DNA of 64,000 bases from Streptomyces collinus (lineage in GTDB: Bacteria > Actinomycetota > Actinomycetes > Streptomycetales > Streptomycetaceae): positions 2,666,001 to 2,730,000 of the forward strand of contig NZ_CP133771.1 in NCBI RefSeq assembly GCF_031348265.1, in the 5' to 3' direction. Below the pieces are notes generated by a model that was given only the letters and a program-made list of their open reading frames with translations, ran no database searches and was not told where the DNA came from. Positions 50,224 through 58,614 of this stretch are shown one piece after another. Made by a program: the position numbers and the translations under genes. Every line of letters begins with the position of its first letter. The first letter of the stretch is position 1.

Positions 50224-51066
50224 GTGGTCGATGGCGTGGTGGGGACGGGCACGGCCGGCGAGCCGGAGTCGTCCGACAGTCTGCGGACGTTCGGAGCGGT
50301 GGTCCAGGGCTTGCGCGAGCACGCGGGGCTGAGCCGGGAGGAGTTCGGGGAGCTGGTGCGGTTCTCCAAACACACGGTGGCTTCGGTGGAGTTGGGGAGG
50401 AGGATGCCGGACGCGGAATTCGTGCAGCGGGCGGAGGAGGTGTTCGGGAGGACGGGGGCGTTGCGGAGGGCGGCGGGGTGTCTGGAGCGACAGCCGGGAC
50501 TGGCGGCTTGGTTTCGGCGGTGGGCTGCGCTGGAGCAGGCGGCGATCACGTTGTACACGTACGAGTGCCGCATGATTCCTGGCTTGTTGCAGACCGAGGC
50601 ATACGCGCGAGCGCTCTTCGCCAATCAGTTGCCGCCGCTGGACGACGGACAGATCGAGGAACGGTGGGCCGCTCGGGCCGAGCGGCAGAAGCTACTGAAG
50701 GGGCGACCGAACACCGCCTTCAGCTTCATCCTGGAGGAGCACCTGTTCCTGCGATGCCTGGGTGGGGGTGAAGTCACCCGTGAGCTCGTCGATCATCTGC
50801 AGGAGATCGCGGAGCTGCGGAACGTCGAGGTCCAGATCATGCCGGTGGCGCAAGGGGCACACGCAGGATTGGCGGGTCCCATGCAGTTGCTGGAAACACC
50901 CGAGAACCGGTGGCTCGCCTACAACGAAGGCCAGCGCGGAGGCCAGTTCATCTCTGACCCGAAAGAGATCAGCGTGCTTCACAGGCGGTATGCCAGGATG
51001 CGTTCGCAGGCTCTCTCCCTCGAAGACTCCTTGAGCCTGTTGCAGCGGATGCGAGGAAACCTATGA
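50224..51066 (+). CDS. XRE-family regulator with DUF5753 domain (WhiJ-like)
   Basis: A 280-residue protein starting at GTG with GGGAGGTGA upstream. The N-terminal helix-turn-helix is at about residues 25-80 (VVQGLREHAGLSREEFGELV, SKHTVASVELGRR). DUF5753 fills the rest (YECRMIPGLLQTEAYARALF, FILEEHLFLRCLGG, NVEVQIMPVAQGAHAGLAGP). This architecture is that of WhiJ-like regulators in Streptomyces, which work with small DUF397 partners in development or antibiotic control. The stop overlaps the DUF397 start (ATGA). Its base composition is slightly less GC-biased at third positions than its neighbours. Confidence 0.9.
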   Translation: MVDGVVGTGTAGEPESSDSLRTFGAVVQGLREHAGLSREEFGELVRFSKHTVASVELGRRMPDAEFVQRAEEVFGRTGALRRAAGCLERQPGLAAWFRRWAALEQAAITLYTYECRMIPGLLQTEAYARALFANQLPPLDDGQIEERWAARAERQKLLKGRPNTAFSFILEEHLFLRCLGGGEVTRELVDHLQEIAELRNVEVQIMPVAQGAHAGLAGPMQLLETPENRWLAYNEGQRGGQFISDPKEISVLHRRYARMRSQALSLEDSLSLLQRMRGNL

Positions 51067-51251
51067 GCACCGTCGAACTGGCCTGGTCCAAGTCCAGCTA
51101 CAGCAGCAGTGGCGACGGCGATTGCGTCGAAGTAGCCGTAACCCCTCACCTCGACACCATCCACATCCGGGACTCGAAGAACAGGCAGGGCCCCGAGCTC
51201 CGCCTCTCCCCCACCGCCTGGTCCGCCTTCCTCACGCACGCCGCCGAGTAA
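51063..51251 (+). CDS. DUF397 domain protein
   Basis: A 62-residue DUF397 protein: WSKSSYSSSGDGDCVEVAV, then IHIRDSKNRQGPELRLSPTA and WSAFL. It is the standard small partner of WhiJ-type XRE regulators and is thought to antagonise or modulate them. It overlaps the XRE gene by 4 bases, so expression is coupled. Confidence 0.92.
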   Translation: MSTVELAWSKSSYSSSGDGDCVEVAVTPHLDTIHIRDSKNRQGPELRLSPTAWSAFLTHAAE

Positions 51252-51279
51252 CTGCCGGGGCCGCCGCCCACTTCACTGC

Positions 51280-52119
51280 TCAGCCCCGGGCGGTCCCGAA
51301 GAGCCCGTCGACGATCCGCCGCAGTGCGGCCTCCTCCTGACCGGTGTCTTCCCCCCGCTCGTACTCGGTCAGCGCGATGCCGGCGAGCGCGAATTCCCGC
51401 GTCAGCGCCCGCACCGCTCCCAGCAGGTCGTCGATGCCGAGACCCCCGGGTTCCGGTGTGCCGACGGCCGGGAAGACCCGCGGGTCGAGGACGTCGAGGT
51501 CGATGTGGACGTAGACCGCCTCGGCGCCGGTCGCGCGCACCGCGGCCAGGAGCGGACCCGGTTCGGCCAGCTGCTCTACGCCGACGTGCCGGATGCCGCG
51601 GCGCTCGACGAGGTCCCGCTCGTCCGGATCCAGGGACCGGGCCCCCGCCAGCACCACACGGTCGGCCGACAGGCTCCGCACGGGTCGCAGGCCCTCCGGT
51701 CCGTCACCGATGAGCGCGCGCAGCACCATGCCGTGGAACGCCCCGGAGGGCGACGACTCCGGTGTGTTGAGGTCTGCGTGCGCGTCGAACCACACCAGCG
51801 CCAGCCGGTCCCCGAACACGGAGAGCGCGGTCTCGACGGGGGCGAGATCGACCCCGCAGTCGCCGCCGACGGTCACGACCGTGTCACCCGGCGGAACCTC
51901 GGCCAGTGCCTCGCGCACCGCTCGCAGGTTCCGCTCCAGCACGTCGGCGTTCCGTACGCCGCCTCGCGCGCTCCCGACGCCGCCGTCGAGCGCGACCGTG
52001 CACCGCCGGCCTTCGGGCATCAGCTCGGCGAGCCGGGCAGCCCCATCGCGCAACCGGCCGGCGGTCGCCGCTCCCGACCCCTGCCACTGCGCCACCTCAA
52101 GCACGACCCGACCGGACAC
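51280..52119 (-). CDS. Arginase-family protein with GGDC instead of GGDH
   Basis: A 279-residue ureohydrolase-fold protein starting at GTG (VSGRVVLEVAQWQGSGAATA) with AGGAG upstream. The manganese motifs DAHADLNTPESSPSGAFHGM and YVHIDLDVLDP are intact. The first motif reads GGDCGVD, so the metal-binding His is replaced by Cys88. From memory, N-hydroxyarginase DcsB of cycloserine biosynthesis has a similar His-to-Cys change and a single Mn. The substrate here is therefore uncertain: arginine, hydroxyarginine, agmatine or another guanidine. No biosynthetic partners are next to it. Confidence 0.82.
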   Translation of the reverse strand: MSGRVVLEVAQWQGSGAATAGRLRDGAARLAELMPEGRRCTVALDGGVGSARGGVRNADVLERNLRAVREALAEVPPGDTVVTVGGDCGVDLAPVETALSVFGDRLALVWFDAHADLNTPESSPSGAFHGMVLRALIGDGPEGLRPVRSLSADRVVLAGARSLDPDERDLVERRGIRHVGVEQLAEPGPLLAAVRATGAEAVYVHIDLDVLDPRVFPAVGTPEPGGLGIDDLLGAVRALTREFALAGIALTEYERGEDTGQEEAALRRIVDGLFGTARG

Positions 52120-52192
52120 GGAAATCTCCTCTCGACGGTGATCAACACAGCCTAGGAGCGGCAGGGACACGGACGGGCGTGCCCCCTGCGCC

Positions 52193-52744
52193 TCACCGTC
52201 GCCCGCCGAACTCCCAGTCATGCACCTCGATCGCGGCGTACCGCTGCGAGGTCAGCACCGCACGTGCCGCCTCCGCATCCGCAGCCCGCACCAGTGCCGC
52301 CGTGCCCACCCACACGGCACCGTCGTCGGACAGCAGCGGCCCGTACGCGATCAGATCGTCCTGCCGGGCACCCGGCACATCGAGGTCGGCACCGTCCCCC
52401 GAGCCGAGCCCGAGAACGAGGTACCGCTTCCCGCCCGTCCGGCCGCCGGGGAACTCCCACATGGTGCGGCCCAGCAGGTTCCGCCACCGTCGCACCAGCA
52501 CATCCCGGTACGCCCCGGCCTGGTAGTTGGGCTCGTCGAAGGCGAACGCGCGGGCGGCGGAGGCATCCGGCAGGTCGACGATGTGGACACTGCCCGTGAC
52601 CGTCTCCCCGTCCTCCGCGAACGTCGGCCCCCGGGCGATCAACTCGGCCTCGTAGCGGTCCATATAGGCCCAGTGCGCCTCCCCCAGCTCCTCACGCAGG
52701 GGCAGGGAGCCGGGCCGGTCGCGGTGGTAGCAGAAAAACTCCAT
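52193..52744 (-). CDS. Two-domain YciI-like protein
   Basis: A 183-residue protein with two YCII (dimeric alpha/beta barrel) domains in tandem. The first is at about 1-93 (MEFFCYHRDRPGSLPLREEL with HWAYMDRYEAELIARGPT and a FAFDEPNYQAGAYRDVLVRR end). The second is at about 105-183 (KRYLVLGLGSG, ARQDDLIAYGPLLSDDGAVW, LTSQRYAAIEVHDWEFGG). Such domains occur in small metabolite-processing or dye-peroxidase-like proteins. The function is unknown. ATG 52744 lies on CCATGG, divergent from the alpha/beta hydrolase. Confidence 0.78.
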   Translation of the reverse strand: MEFFCYHRDRPGSLPLREELGEAHWAYMDRYEAELIARGPTFAEDGETVTGSVHIVDLPDASAARAFAFDEPNYQAGAYRDVLVRRWRNLLGRTMWEFPGGRTGGKRYLVLGLGSGDGADLDVPGARQDDLIAYGPLLSDDGAVWVGTAALVRAADAEAARAVLTSQRYAAIEVHDWEFGGRR

Positions 52745-52808
52745 GGCTCATCCAACCTCGGTGGCTACTCTCGTGTCTCCCGTCATCGTGACCGCAGGAG
52801 AGCAGACC

Positions 52809-53585
52809 GTGCGCAGTGCCGCCGTAACGCCCGAGGGCGACCAGATCCGCTGGGTCGAACTGCCGGGGCAGGAGCCGCCACGCGTCTACGTGCACGGACT
52901 GGGCGCCACATCACCGGCCTACTTCACGGAAGCCGCGATCGACCCCAAGCTGTCCGGTCACCGCTCCCTGCTCCTGGACCTCCTGGGCCACGGCATCAGC
53001 GACCGCCCGACGCACTTCGACTACACGCTGGAGTCGCACGCCGACGCACTCGCCAACGCTCTGACGGCGGCGGGTGTCTCGGCCGCCGAGGTGATCGCCC
53101 ACAGCATGGGCGGCTCGGTCGCGATCGTCCTGGCGGCCCGCCACCCCCACCTGGTTTCCCGCCTGGTCCTGATCGACGCGAACCTGGACCCTCTCCCGCG
53201 TGCCCCTGGCTCCTCGGGCAGCAGCGGCATCGCCGCCTACTCCGAGGAGGAGTTCGTGACGGGCGGCGGATGGGAGGAGGTCCGTGACCGGGTCGGCCCG
53301 CACTGGTGGGCCACGATGCGCCTGGCCGGCCGCGAGGCCCTGCACCGCAGCGCGTTCCACCTCACCCGGGGCACGACCCCGACCATGCGCGAGCTCCTGC
53401 TGGACCTGAAGATCCCCCGCACCTTCCTGCTCCCCGCGGCGGACGGCCCGCTCCCGGGCGCCGACGCCCTCACCGAGGCAGGGGTTTCCGTCGTCGCGCT
53501 CCCCGACTGCGGCCACAACATCATGCTGGACAACCCGGAGGCCTTCGTGGCGGCCACCGCCGCCGCTCTCGCGCCCCAGGACTGA
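52809..53585 (+). CDS. Alpha/beta hydrolase
   Basis: A 258-residue alpha/beta hydrolase. The nucleophile elbow AHSMGGS, the oxyanion VHGLGATSP, an acid region near LPAADGPLPGA and the terminal PDCGHNIMLDNPEAF with the catalytic His are all present. GTG 52809 is chosen because AGGAGAG (52796-52802) lies six bases before it; the longer ATG 52743 would overlap the divergent yciI start on CCATGG and has no ribosome site. The substrate is unknown. It is followed by a small membrane protein gene 34 bases downstream. Confidence 0.85.
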   Translation: MRSAAVTPEGDQIRWVELPGQEPPRVYVHGLGATSPAYFTEAAIDPKLSGHRSLLLDLLGHGISDRPTHFDYTLESHADALANALTAAGVSAAEVIAHSMGGSVAIVLAARHPHLVSRLVLIDANLDPLPRAPGSSGSSGIAAYSEEEFVTGGGWEEVRDRVGPHWWATMRLAGREALHRSAFHLTRGTTPTMRELLLDLKIPRTFLLPAADGPLPGADALTEAGVSVVALPDCGHNIMLDNPEAFVAATAAALAPQD

Positions 53586-53619
53586 CCGGCCCTCACCGAA
53601 GAACGAGGACGCCCCTGCC

Positions 53620-54051
53620 ATGCGGTACGTACGGTTCGTCAAAGGCGCCGTCACCGTCGCCGTCTCCACCGCCGCCTGCCACTCCCTCATGTACGCCGGC
53701 TTCGCGGGGGCACGCGAAAGCGCGGCCACGAGCGAGGACGACACGTGGGCCGGCGCCTTCGAGTTCCTGCTCACCACGGCCGCCTCCTGGGCGCTCATGC
53801 CACTGCTGCTGTGGGCCGGCATGCTGGTGATGCGGGAGAGCGGCAACACCCTGCTCGTGCTCGTCGGCGGGTCGGCCTGGGTGATGCTCTCCGGATACTT
53901 CAGCGACGACATCGACCGCGCCGGCGGGCACATACCGGTTCCGGCCCTCGCCGCGTACGTCCTTCTCGGTACGGCCGTGGCCGGCGTCGGCCACCGGCCG
54001 GACGACGCGCCGGACCAGGAAGGGCGACCCACCGGACCACAAGGCCGGTGA
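53620..54051 (+). CDS. Small integral membrane protein of unknown function
   Basis: A 143-residue protein with an N-terminal hydrophobic segment (VTVAVSTAACHSLMYAGFAG) and three more (FLLTTAASWALMPLLLWAGM, NTLLVLVGGSAWVMLSGYF, VPALAAYVLLGTAVAGVG), so about four membrane helices, and a hydrophilic C-terminal tail. I do not recognise a family. It is in line with the upstream hydrolase gene and may share its transcript. Confidence 0.65.
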   Translation: MRYVRFVKGAVTVAVSTAACHSLMYAGFAGARESAATSEDDTWAGAFEFLLTTAASWALMPLLLWAGMLVMRESGNTLLVLVGGSAWVMLSGYFSDDIDRAGGHIPVPALAAYVLLGTAVAGVGHRPDDAPDQEGRPTGPQGR

Positions 54052-54072
54052 AGCCGCCCCCCGTTCACACCG

Positions 54073-54726
54073 TCACGACTTCTTCGGGCACTCCTTCCAC
54101 GCCAGGTGATACACCGTGCTGATGTCCCCGTCCGTGGAGTCCATCGTCATGAAGCTGACCTTGTCGGCCGACTGGGTGCCGGCGTTGACGCGGATCTCGG
54201 TGTTGATGTTGAAGTTGCGCTGCACTCCGCAGGGTGCGTAGACCAGTTGGGCCCAGTCCGTCTCGTCGGTGGCCTGCCAGTTGTCGTTGAGGGGGCCGCT
54301 GAACGGATGGTTCCTGGACACCGTGCTGGGCGAGCCCTGGAAGTAGTACGAGGCCCGCTGGGTGGCGCTGGCGCCGCGCTGGAGGGAGGCGAATCCCCGG
54401 TAGTCCGCGCTCGCGATGGCGTAGGTGAAGCCGCCGGGGACGTGGACCTTCAGGTTGAGCTGGCAGTTCCTGCGGAACGCGGTCGGGTCGGAGTTCCCGC
54501 CGGCCTGGGCGAGGTAGTCGCTGTAGGTGACCGTGAACGCCGTGTTGTCCTCGGAGACGGCGACCGCTGCCGTGCCCTGCGGGCAGCCGGAGCCGTTCAC
54601 CGTGGCGACCTGGATGATGATCTTGTCCGGGGGCGGGTCGTCGAACCCGGAGGACGGGGATTGTGCGGGAAGTGCGCTGGTGAGCAGCGCGGCGATCGCG
54701 CCGCTCAGAAGCAGGCCACCGGCCAT
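54073..54726 (-). CDS. Secreted DUF4360 family protein
   Basis: A 217-residue exported protein. The signal peptide MAGGLLLSGAIAALLTSALP ends near AQS. The remainder (GSGCPQGTAAVAVSEDNTAF, VTYSDYLAQAGG, RRNCQLNLKVHVPGGFTYAI, YFQGSPSTVSRNH) is a beta-rich DUF4360 domain, shared with fungal and actinobacterial secreted proteins of unknown function. Cysteines are paired in the usual places. GGGAGA precedes ATG 54726; longer starts upstream lack a signal peptide. It converges on the small membrane protein gene. Confidence 0.85.
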   Translation of the reverse strand: MAGGLLLSGAIAALLTSALPAQSPSSGFDDPPPDKIIIQVATVNGSGCPQGTAAVAVSEDNTAFTVTYSDYLAQAGGNSDPTAFRRNCQLNLKVHVPGGFTYAIASADYRGFASLQRGASATQRASYYFQGSPSTVSRNHPFSGPLNDNWQATDETDWAQLVYAPCGVQRNFNINTEIRVNAGTQSADKVSFMTMDSTDGDISTVYHLAWKECPKKS

Positions 54727-55039
54727 GGTTCTCCCATCCGTTCGTGGGGGGTGAGTCGTGAAAGTGCATGAGCATGCACATGTCAAAGCGACAAGTACAC
54801 ACACCCCCGGCCTGTGACCATTCCATGAAGGAGATGTGAAGAGCGGGAGCGGTGGCATCGTACGCAGGGCGGCAGGGGTGGACCAGGTCGCTCTCCGGCC
54901 ATTCACACTGGCGGGAATTCACCCGGTACCGGCGGACGCATAGGGTGCGTTGCAGCAGTGCGTCCGACCGAGGACATCCCGAGGACATCCCGAGGACGGA
55001 ATGAGGATCACGCACAGCGCCGATCACGGCCGCCGCCGC
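54727..55039. other. Non-coding gap with tandem 11-mers
   Basis: No gene is seen. An overlapping dyad GTGCATG/CATGCAC (54764-54779) lies just upstream of the DUF4360 gene. Three tandem copies of CCGAGGACATC, the last partial, are at 54968-54997. Confidence 0.4.
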
Positions 55040-55498
55040 TCAGGGGTTCTCCCAGGCCGCCGGTTCCGCCGCCAGCCGCTCCACCGGCTCCGGCAGGGCC
55101 CCGGCCGCGAGGTCGGCGATCGTCACGCCCTCCAGGATCCTGCGGACATTGGCCCGCAGGGCGATCCACAGCGGCAGCAGCGGCTCGGCGGTGCCGGAGT
55201 AGGCGAGGCCCGTCGGCCGCTCGCCGCGCACCGACACGATCGGCCCGTCCACGGCCCGGATCACGTCCGCGACCGTGATCTCCGAGGCCTCCCGGGCCAG
55301 CCGGTAGCCGCCGCCCCCGCCGCGCCGGCTGTCGACGACGCCGCCGCGCCGCAGATCGCCGAGGATCCCCTCCAGGAACTTGTGGGGGATGTCCTGCGCG
55401 GTGGCGACGGCCTCCGCCTTGACCGGCCCCTCCCCCTGCCGGACGGCCAGCTCCACGACCGCTCGTACCGCGTAGTCCGCACGTGCCGAGATCCTCAT
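55040..55498 (-). CDS. Rrf2-family transcriptional regulator
   Basis: A 152-residue Rrf2 regulator (MRISARADYAVRAVVELAVR) with the winged helix at PVKAEAVATAQDIPHKFLEG and ILGDLRRGGVVDSRRGGGGG. The cysteines of Fe-S-sensing members (IscR, NsrR) are absent, so it probably belongs to the RsrR/CymR-like or other non-cluster group. The start is ATG 55498; CACAAT lies six bases upstream and could be the -10 of a leaderless message. It is divergent from the GH35 gene, whose upstream region carries three direct repeats. Confidence 0.88.
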   Translation of the reverse strand: MRISARADYAVRAVVELAVRQGEGPVKAEAVATAQDIPHKFLEGILGDLRRGGVVDSRRGGGGGYRLAREASEITVADVIRAVDGPIVSVRGERPTGLAYSGTAEPLLPLWIALRANVRRILEGVTIADLAAGALPEPVERLAAEPAAWENP

Positions 55499-55533
55499 AG
55501 GACCATTGTGGCCGTCACCCTGTAGACATTGAG

Positions 55534-55590
55534 CACACGCACCCCGCACCACAACGAACACACGCACCCCGTACGACAAGCACACGCACC
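55534..55590. repeat. Three direct repeats upstream of the GH35 gene
   Basis: CACACGCACC occurs at 55534-55543, 55559-55568 and 55581-55590 (25 and 22 bases apart, about two helical turns). It lies in the 124-bp gap between the divergent Rrf2 and GH35 genes and may be an activator or repressor array. Confidence 0.45.
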
Positions 55591-55622
55591 ACCTATCGCA
55601 TGGCACAACAGGAGGCGCTCCC

Positions 55623-58595
55623 TTGGAGCTCAGCAGGCGTACCTTCCACGCTCTGGCCGGCACGGCGGCGCTCGGCTTCGCGCTGACCGGCAGCGGGTCG
55701 CCGACCTCCGCCAACCCGGCACGCACCCCGCCCACCGGCCCGCCGCCCCCGGTGCCGAGCGCGGACGGCCGACCGCACGAGATCGGCTTCGACCACCACT
55801 CGCTGATCGTCGACGGCCGCCGCCTGGTCCTCTGGTCGGGCGAGATGCACCCCTTCCGGCTGCCGAGCCCGTCGCTGTGGCGGGACGTGCTGGAGAAGAT
55901 GCGCGCCCACGGCTACAACGCCGTCAGCGCGTACGTCGCCTGGAACCACCACTCCCCCGCCCCCGGCCGCTACGACTTCACCGGCGTGCGCGACCTGGAC
56001 CTGTTCCTGCGGACGGCCGCCGAGACGGGGATGTACGTGATCCTGCGGCCGGGGCCGTACATCAACGCGGAGGTCGACGCCGGCGGCTTCCCCGGCTGGC
56101 TGACCGCCACCGAGGGCCGGGCCAGGACCTCCGACCCGACGTATCTGCGCTATGTCGACGAGTGGCTGACCGCCGTCAACGCCATCGTCGCGAAACGCCT
56201 GTTCACACGAGGCACGGGCACGGTGCTGCTCTACCAGATCGAGAACGAGTACGACGCGCACGTCGACGAGACGTCCGGGCGCGCCTACATGTCGTACCTG
56301 TACGAGAAGGTCCGCGCCGACGGCATCGACGTGCCGCTGTTCCACAACGACAAGGGCAGGAACGGCTACTGGGCGCCCGGCTCGTTCGGCACCGGCGGCG
56401 AGAAGGGGCGCTGGCTGTACGGGTTCGACGGATACCCCGAGCCGGACGAGGTGCCGCCGGACTGGGGGTCGTTCGGGACCGGCGGCAGAAAGGGCGGGGC
56501 TTCGGCCAGTCCGAAGACGCCCGGGTTCGTGCCCGAGTTCGGCGGGGGCTGGTTCGACCCGTGGGGCGGGTCCTGGTTCGACGGCAAGGGGTACGCCGAG
56601 GCGCGCCGGACCCGGGACGCGGCGTACGAGCGGCGCTTCTACCTCACCAACCTCGCCAACGGCATCACGCTGCACAACGTCTACATGACGTACGGCGGCA
56701 CCTCCTGGGGCTGGCTGCCCGCACCCGCCGTGTACACCTCGTACGACTACGGCGCCGCGTTCGACGAGGCCCGCAACGCCACCCCGAAGCTCGCCCCGAT
56801 GCACCAGATCGGGCAGTTGCTGCGGTCCGTGCCCGACCTGGCCAGGCTGAACCGGGCGGAGTCCGTGCGGGCGGCCGACGAGCGGATCAAGGTCTACCAC
56901 CTGGCCAACCCCGACACCGGGGCCCGCTTCTACGTCCTGCGCAACGACACCGGCGAGGCGGTCTCCTCGCCGCTTCCGGACGCCGGGATCGACGTGCCGG
57001 TCACCGTCCCGGCCCGCGACGCCAAACTGATCGCGGCGAATCTGCGGCTCGGGCGGCGGACGCTGGTGCACTCCACCGTGCAGCCCATGGTGAGCCTGAC
57101 CGCCGGGCGGCTGGACATCGCGGTGTTCGCGGGCCGCCGGGGCGAGATGGCCCAGGTCGTGCTGGAGTGCGCGGACGAGCCGACGCCCATGCGGCTGGAC
57201 GCGGAGCCCGCCTGGTCCTGGAACCTCGGCAAGCTGAACATCACCGCTCCGCTCGGCGCCGGCGGGCTGAGCCGCGTGCGGGTCGAGGGCGACGGTGTGG
57301 ACACGCCGATGCTGGTGCTGTTCGCCGACGACGCCACCGCCCTGCGGCTGTGGCCCTACGAGACCCCGTCCGGCCCGCTGCTCGTCTACGGCCCCGCCCT
57401 GCTGCGCTCGGCCGAGCTGCGCGGCTCCACGGTCCATCTCACCGGCGACACCACCGGGCAGACGGGCCTGGAGGTGTGGGGGCCGCGCGGGATCACCCAC
57501 GTCACCTGGAACGGGCGCCCGGTCCCCACCCGGATCAGCGCCTCCGGAAGTCTGCTGGCGCTGCGGCCGCTGCCCGGTGTGACCCGGCCGGCCCTGCCCA
57601 CCCTGGACGGCTGGCGGCGGCGGGCCGGGAACCCGGAGGCCGAGCCGGACTTCGACGACTCGGACTGGACGGCGGCCGACAAGGAGACCACGTTCAGCAC
57701 CACGCCCGTGCCCGACGGGCAGCCCGTCCTCTTCGCCGACGACTACGGCTTCCACTACGGCGACGTCTGGTACCGCGGCGAGTGGACCGGCGACAGCGGC
57801 ATCGAGTCCGTGTCCCTTGCCTACAGCACGGGCACGCAGGGCCTGCTGATGGCCTGGCTGGACGGCGAGCCACTGGGCACGCACCGGATGCCCGTGCCGG
57901 ACAAGGAGCGGGCGCGGCAGGGCACGTGGACCGCGAAGGCCGGCTTCGACCTGCCGAAGCGGCTGCGGGAGAAGCTCCGCGAGGGAGAGCCGGAGCAGCG
58001 GCACGTGCTGTCCGTGCTCGTCCGGCGGATGCAGCACGACATGGACGGCGAGGCCCTCGACACGCACAAGGCCGCGCGCGGGCTGACCGCCGTCACCTTC
58101 GAGGGCGGCTCCCCCGGGGTGAAGTGGCGTATCCAGGGCGCGACCACGCCGGACCCCGTGCGCGGGCCGATGAACAGCGGCGGGCTGCACGGGGAGCGCG
58201 AGGGCTGGCACCTGCCCGAGTACGACGACGGGGACTGGAAGGACGCCGAACTCCCCCGGAGCGACCGGCGGCAGGGCGTCACCTGGTACCGGACCGGCTT
58301 CCGGCTGGACGTCGCCCCGGGCGTCGACGCCTCGGTCGGGCTCGTCCTCGACGACGATCCCGAACGGGCGTACCGCGTCCAGATCTTCCTGAACGGCTGG
58401 AACATGGGCCAGTACATCAACGACGTGGGCCCGCAGCACACCTTCGTGCTGCCGAACGGCATCCTGCGCACGCGGGGTGCCAACACCCTGGCGCTGGCGG
58501 TGCTGTCGGACGGGACCACCCCCTCCGGGCCGGGCGAGGTGCGGCTGACGCTGCTGGGCGCCGCGGCCGGAGGAGTGCCCGTGAAACCGGTCTGA
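55623..58595 (+). CDS. GH35 beta-galactosidase, Tat-exported
   Basis: A 990-residue enzyme starting at TTG with AGGAGG upstream. The N-terminus MELSRRTFHALAGTAALGFA is a twin-arginine signal. The GH35 barrel shows SGEMHPFRLPSPSLW, the acid/base Glu209 in YQIENEYDAH and the nucleophile Glu305 in GFVPEFGGGWFD. Beta-sandwich domains follow, with jelly-roll galactose-binding regions near the C-terminus (WYRTGFRLDVAPGVDASVGL, IFLNGWNMGQYIND). It releases galactose from plant galactans or arabinogalactan outside the cell. It is convergent with the GH51 gene. Confidence 0.9.
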   Translation: MELSRRTFHALAGTAALGFALTGSGSPTSANPARTPPTGPPPPVPSADGRPHEIGFDHHSLIVDGRRLVLWSGEMHPFRLPSPSLWRDVLEKMRAHGYNAVSAYVAWNHHSPAPGRYDFTGVRDLDLFLRTAAETGMYVILRPGPYINAEVDAGGFPGWLTATEGRARTSDPTYLRYVDEWLTAVNAIVAKRLFTRGTGTVLLYQIENEYDAHVDETSGRAYMSYLYEKVRADGIDVPLFHNDKGRNGYWAPGSFGTGGEKGRWLYGFDGYPEPDEVPPDWGSFGTGGRKGGASASPKTPGFVPEFGGGWFDPWGGSWFDGKGYAEARRTRDAAYERRFYLTNLANGITLHNVYMTYGGTSWGWLPAPAVYTSYDYGAAFDEARNATPKLAPMHQIGQLLRSVPDLARLNRAESVRAADERIKVYHLANPDTGARFYVLRNDTGEAVSSPLPDAGIDVPVTVPARDAKLIAANLRLGRRTLVHSTVQPMVSLTAGRLDIAVFAGRRGEMAQVVLECADEPTPMRLDAEPAWSWNLGKLNITAPLGAGGLSRVRVEGDGVDTPMLVLFADDATALRLWPYETPSGPLLVYGPALLRSAELRGSTVHLTGDTTGQTGLEVWGPRGITHVTWNGRPVPTRISASGSLLALRPLPGVTRPALPTLDGWRRRAGNPEAEPDFDDSDWTAADKETTFSTTPVPDGQPVLFADDYGFHYGDVWYRGEWTGDSGIESVSLAYSTGTQGLLMAWLDGEPLGTHRMPVPDKERARQGTWTAKAGFDLPKRLREKLREGEPEQRHVLSVLVRRMQHDMDGEALDTHKAARGLTAVTFEGGSPGVKWRIQGATTPDPVRGPMNSGGLHGEREGWHLPEYDDGDWKDAELPRSDRRQGVTWYRTGFRLDVAPGVDASVGLVLDDDPERAYRVQIFLNGWNMGQYINDVGPQHTFVLPNGILRTRGANTLALAVLSDGTTPSGPGEVRLTLLGAAAGGVPVKPV

Positions 58596-58614
58596 CCGGA
58601 CCGGCCGGGGGCCG

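Noticed and set aside
52743..52808. Longer start of the alpha/beta hydrolase at ATG 52743
   Set aside because: It would overlap the divergent YciI start on CCATGG and lacks a ribosome site, while AGGAGAG precedes GTG 52809.
54968..54997. CRISPR-like direct repeats
   Set aside because: Three head-to-tail 11-mers with no spacers; a small tandem duplication only.
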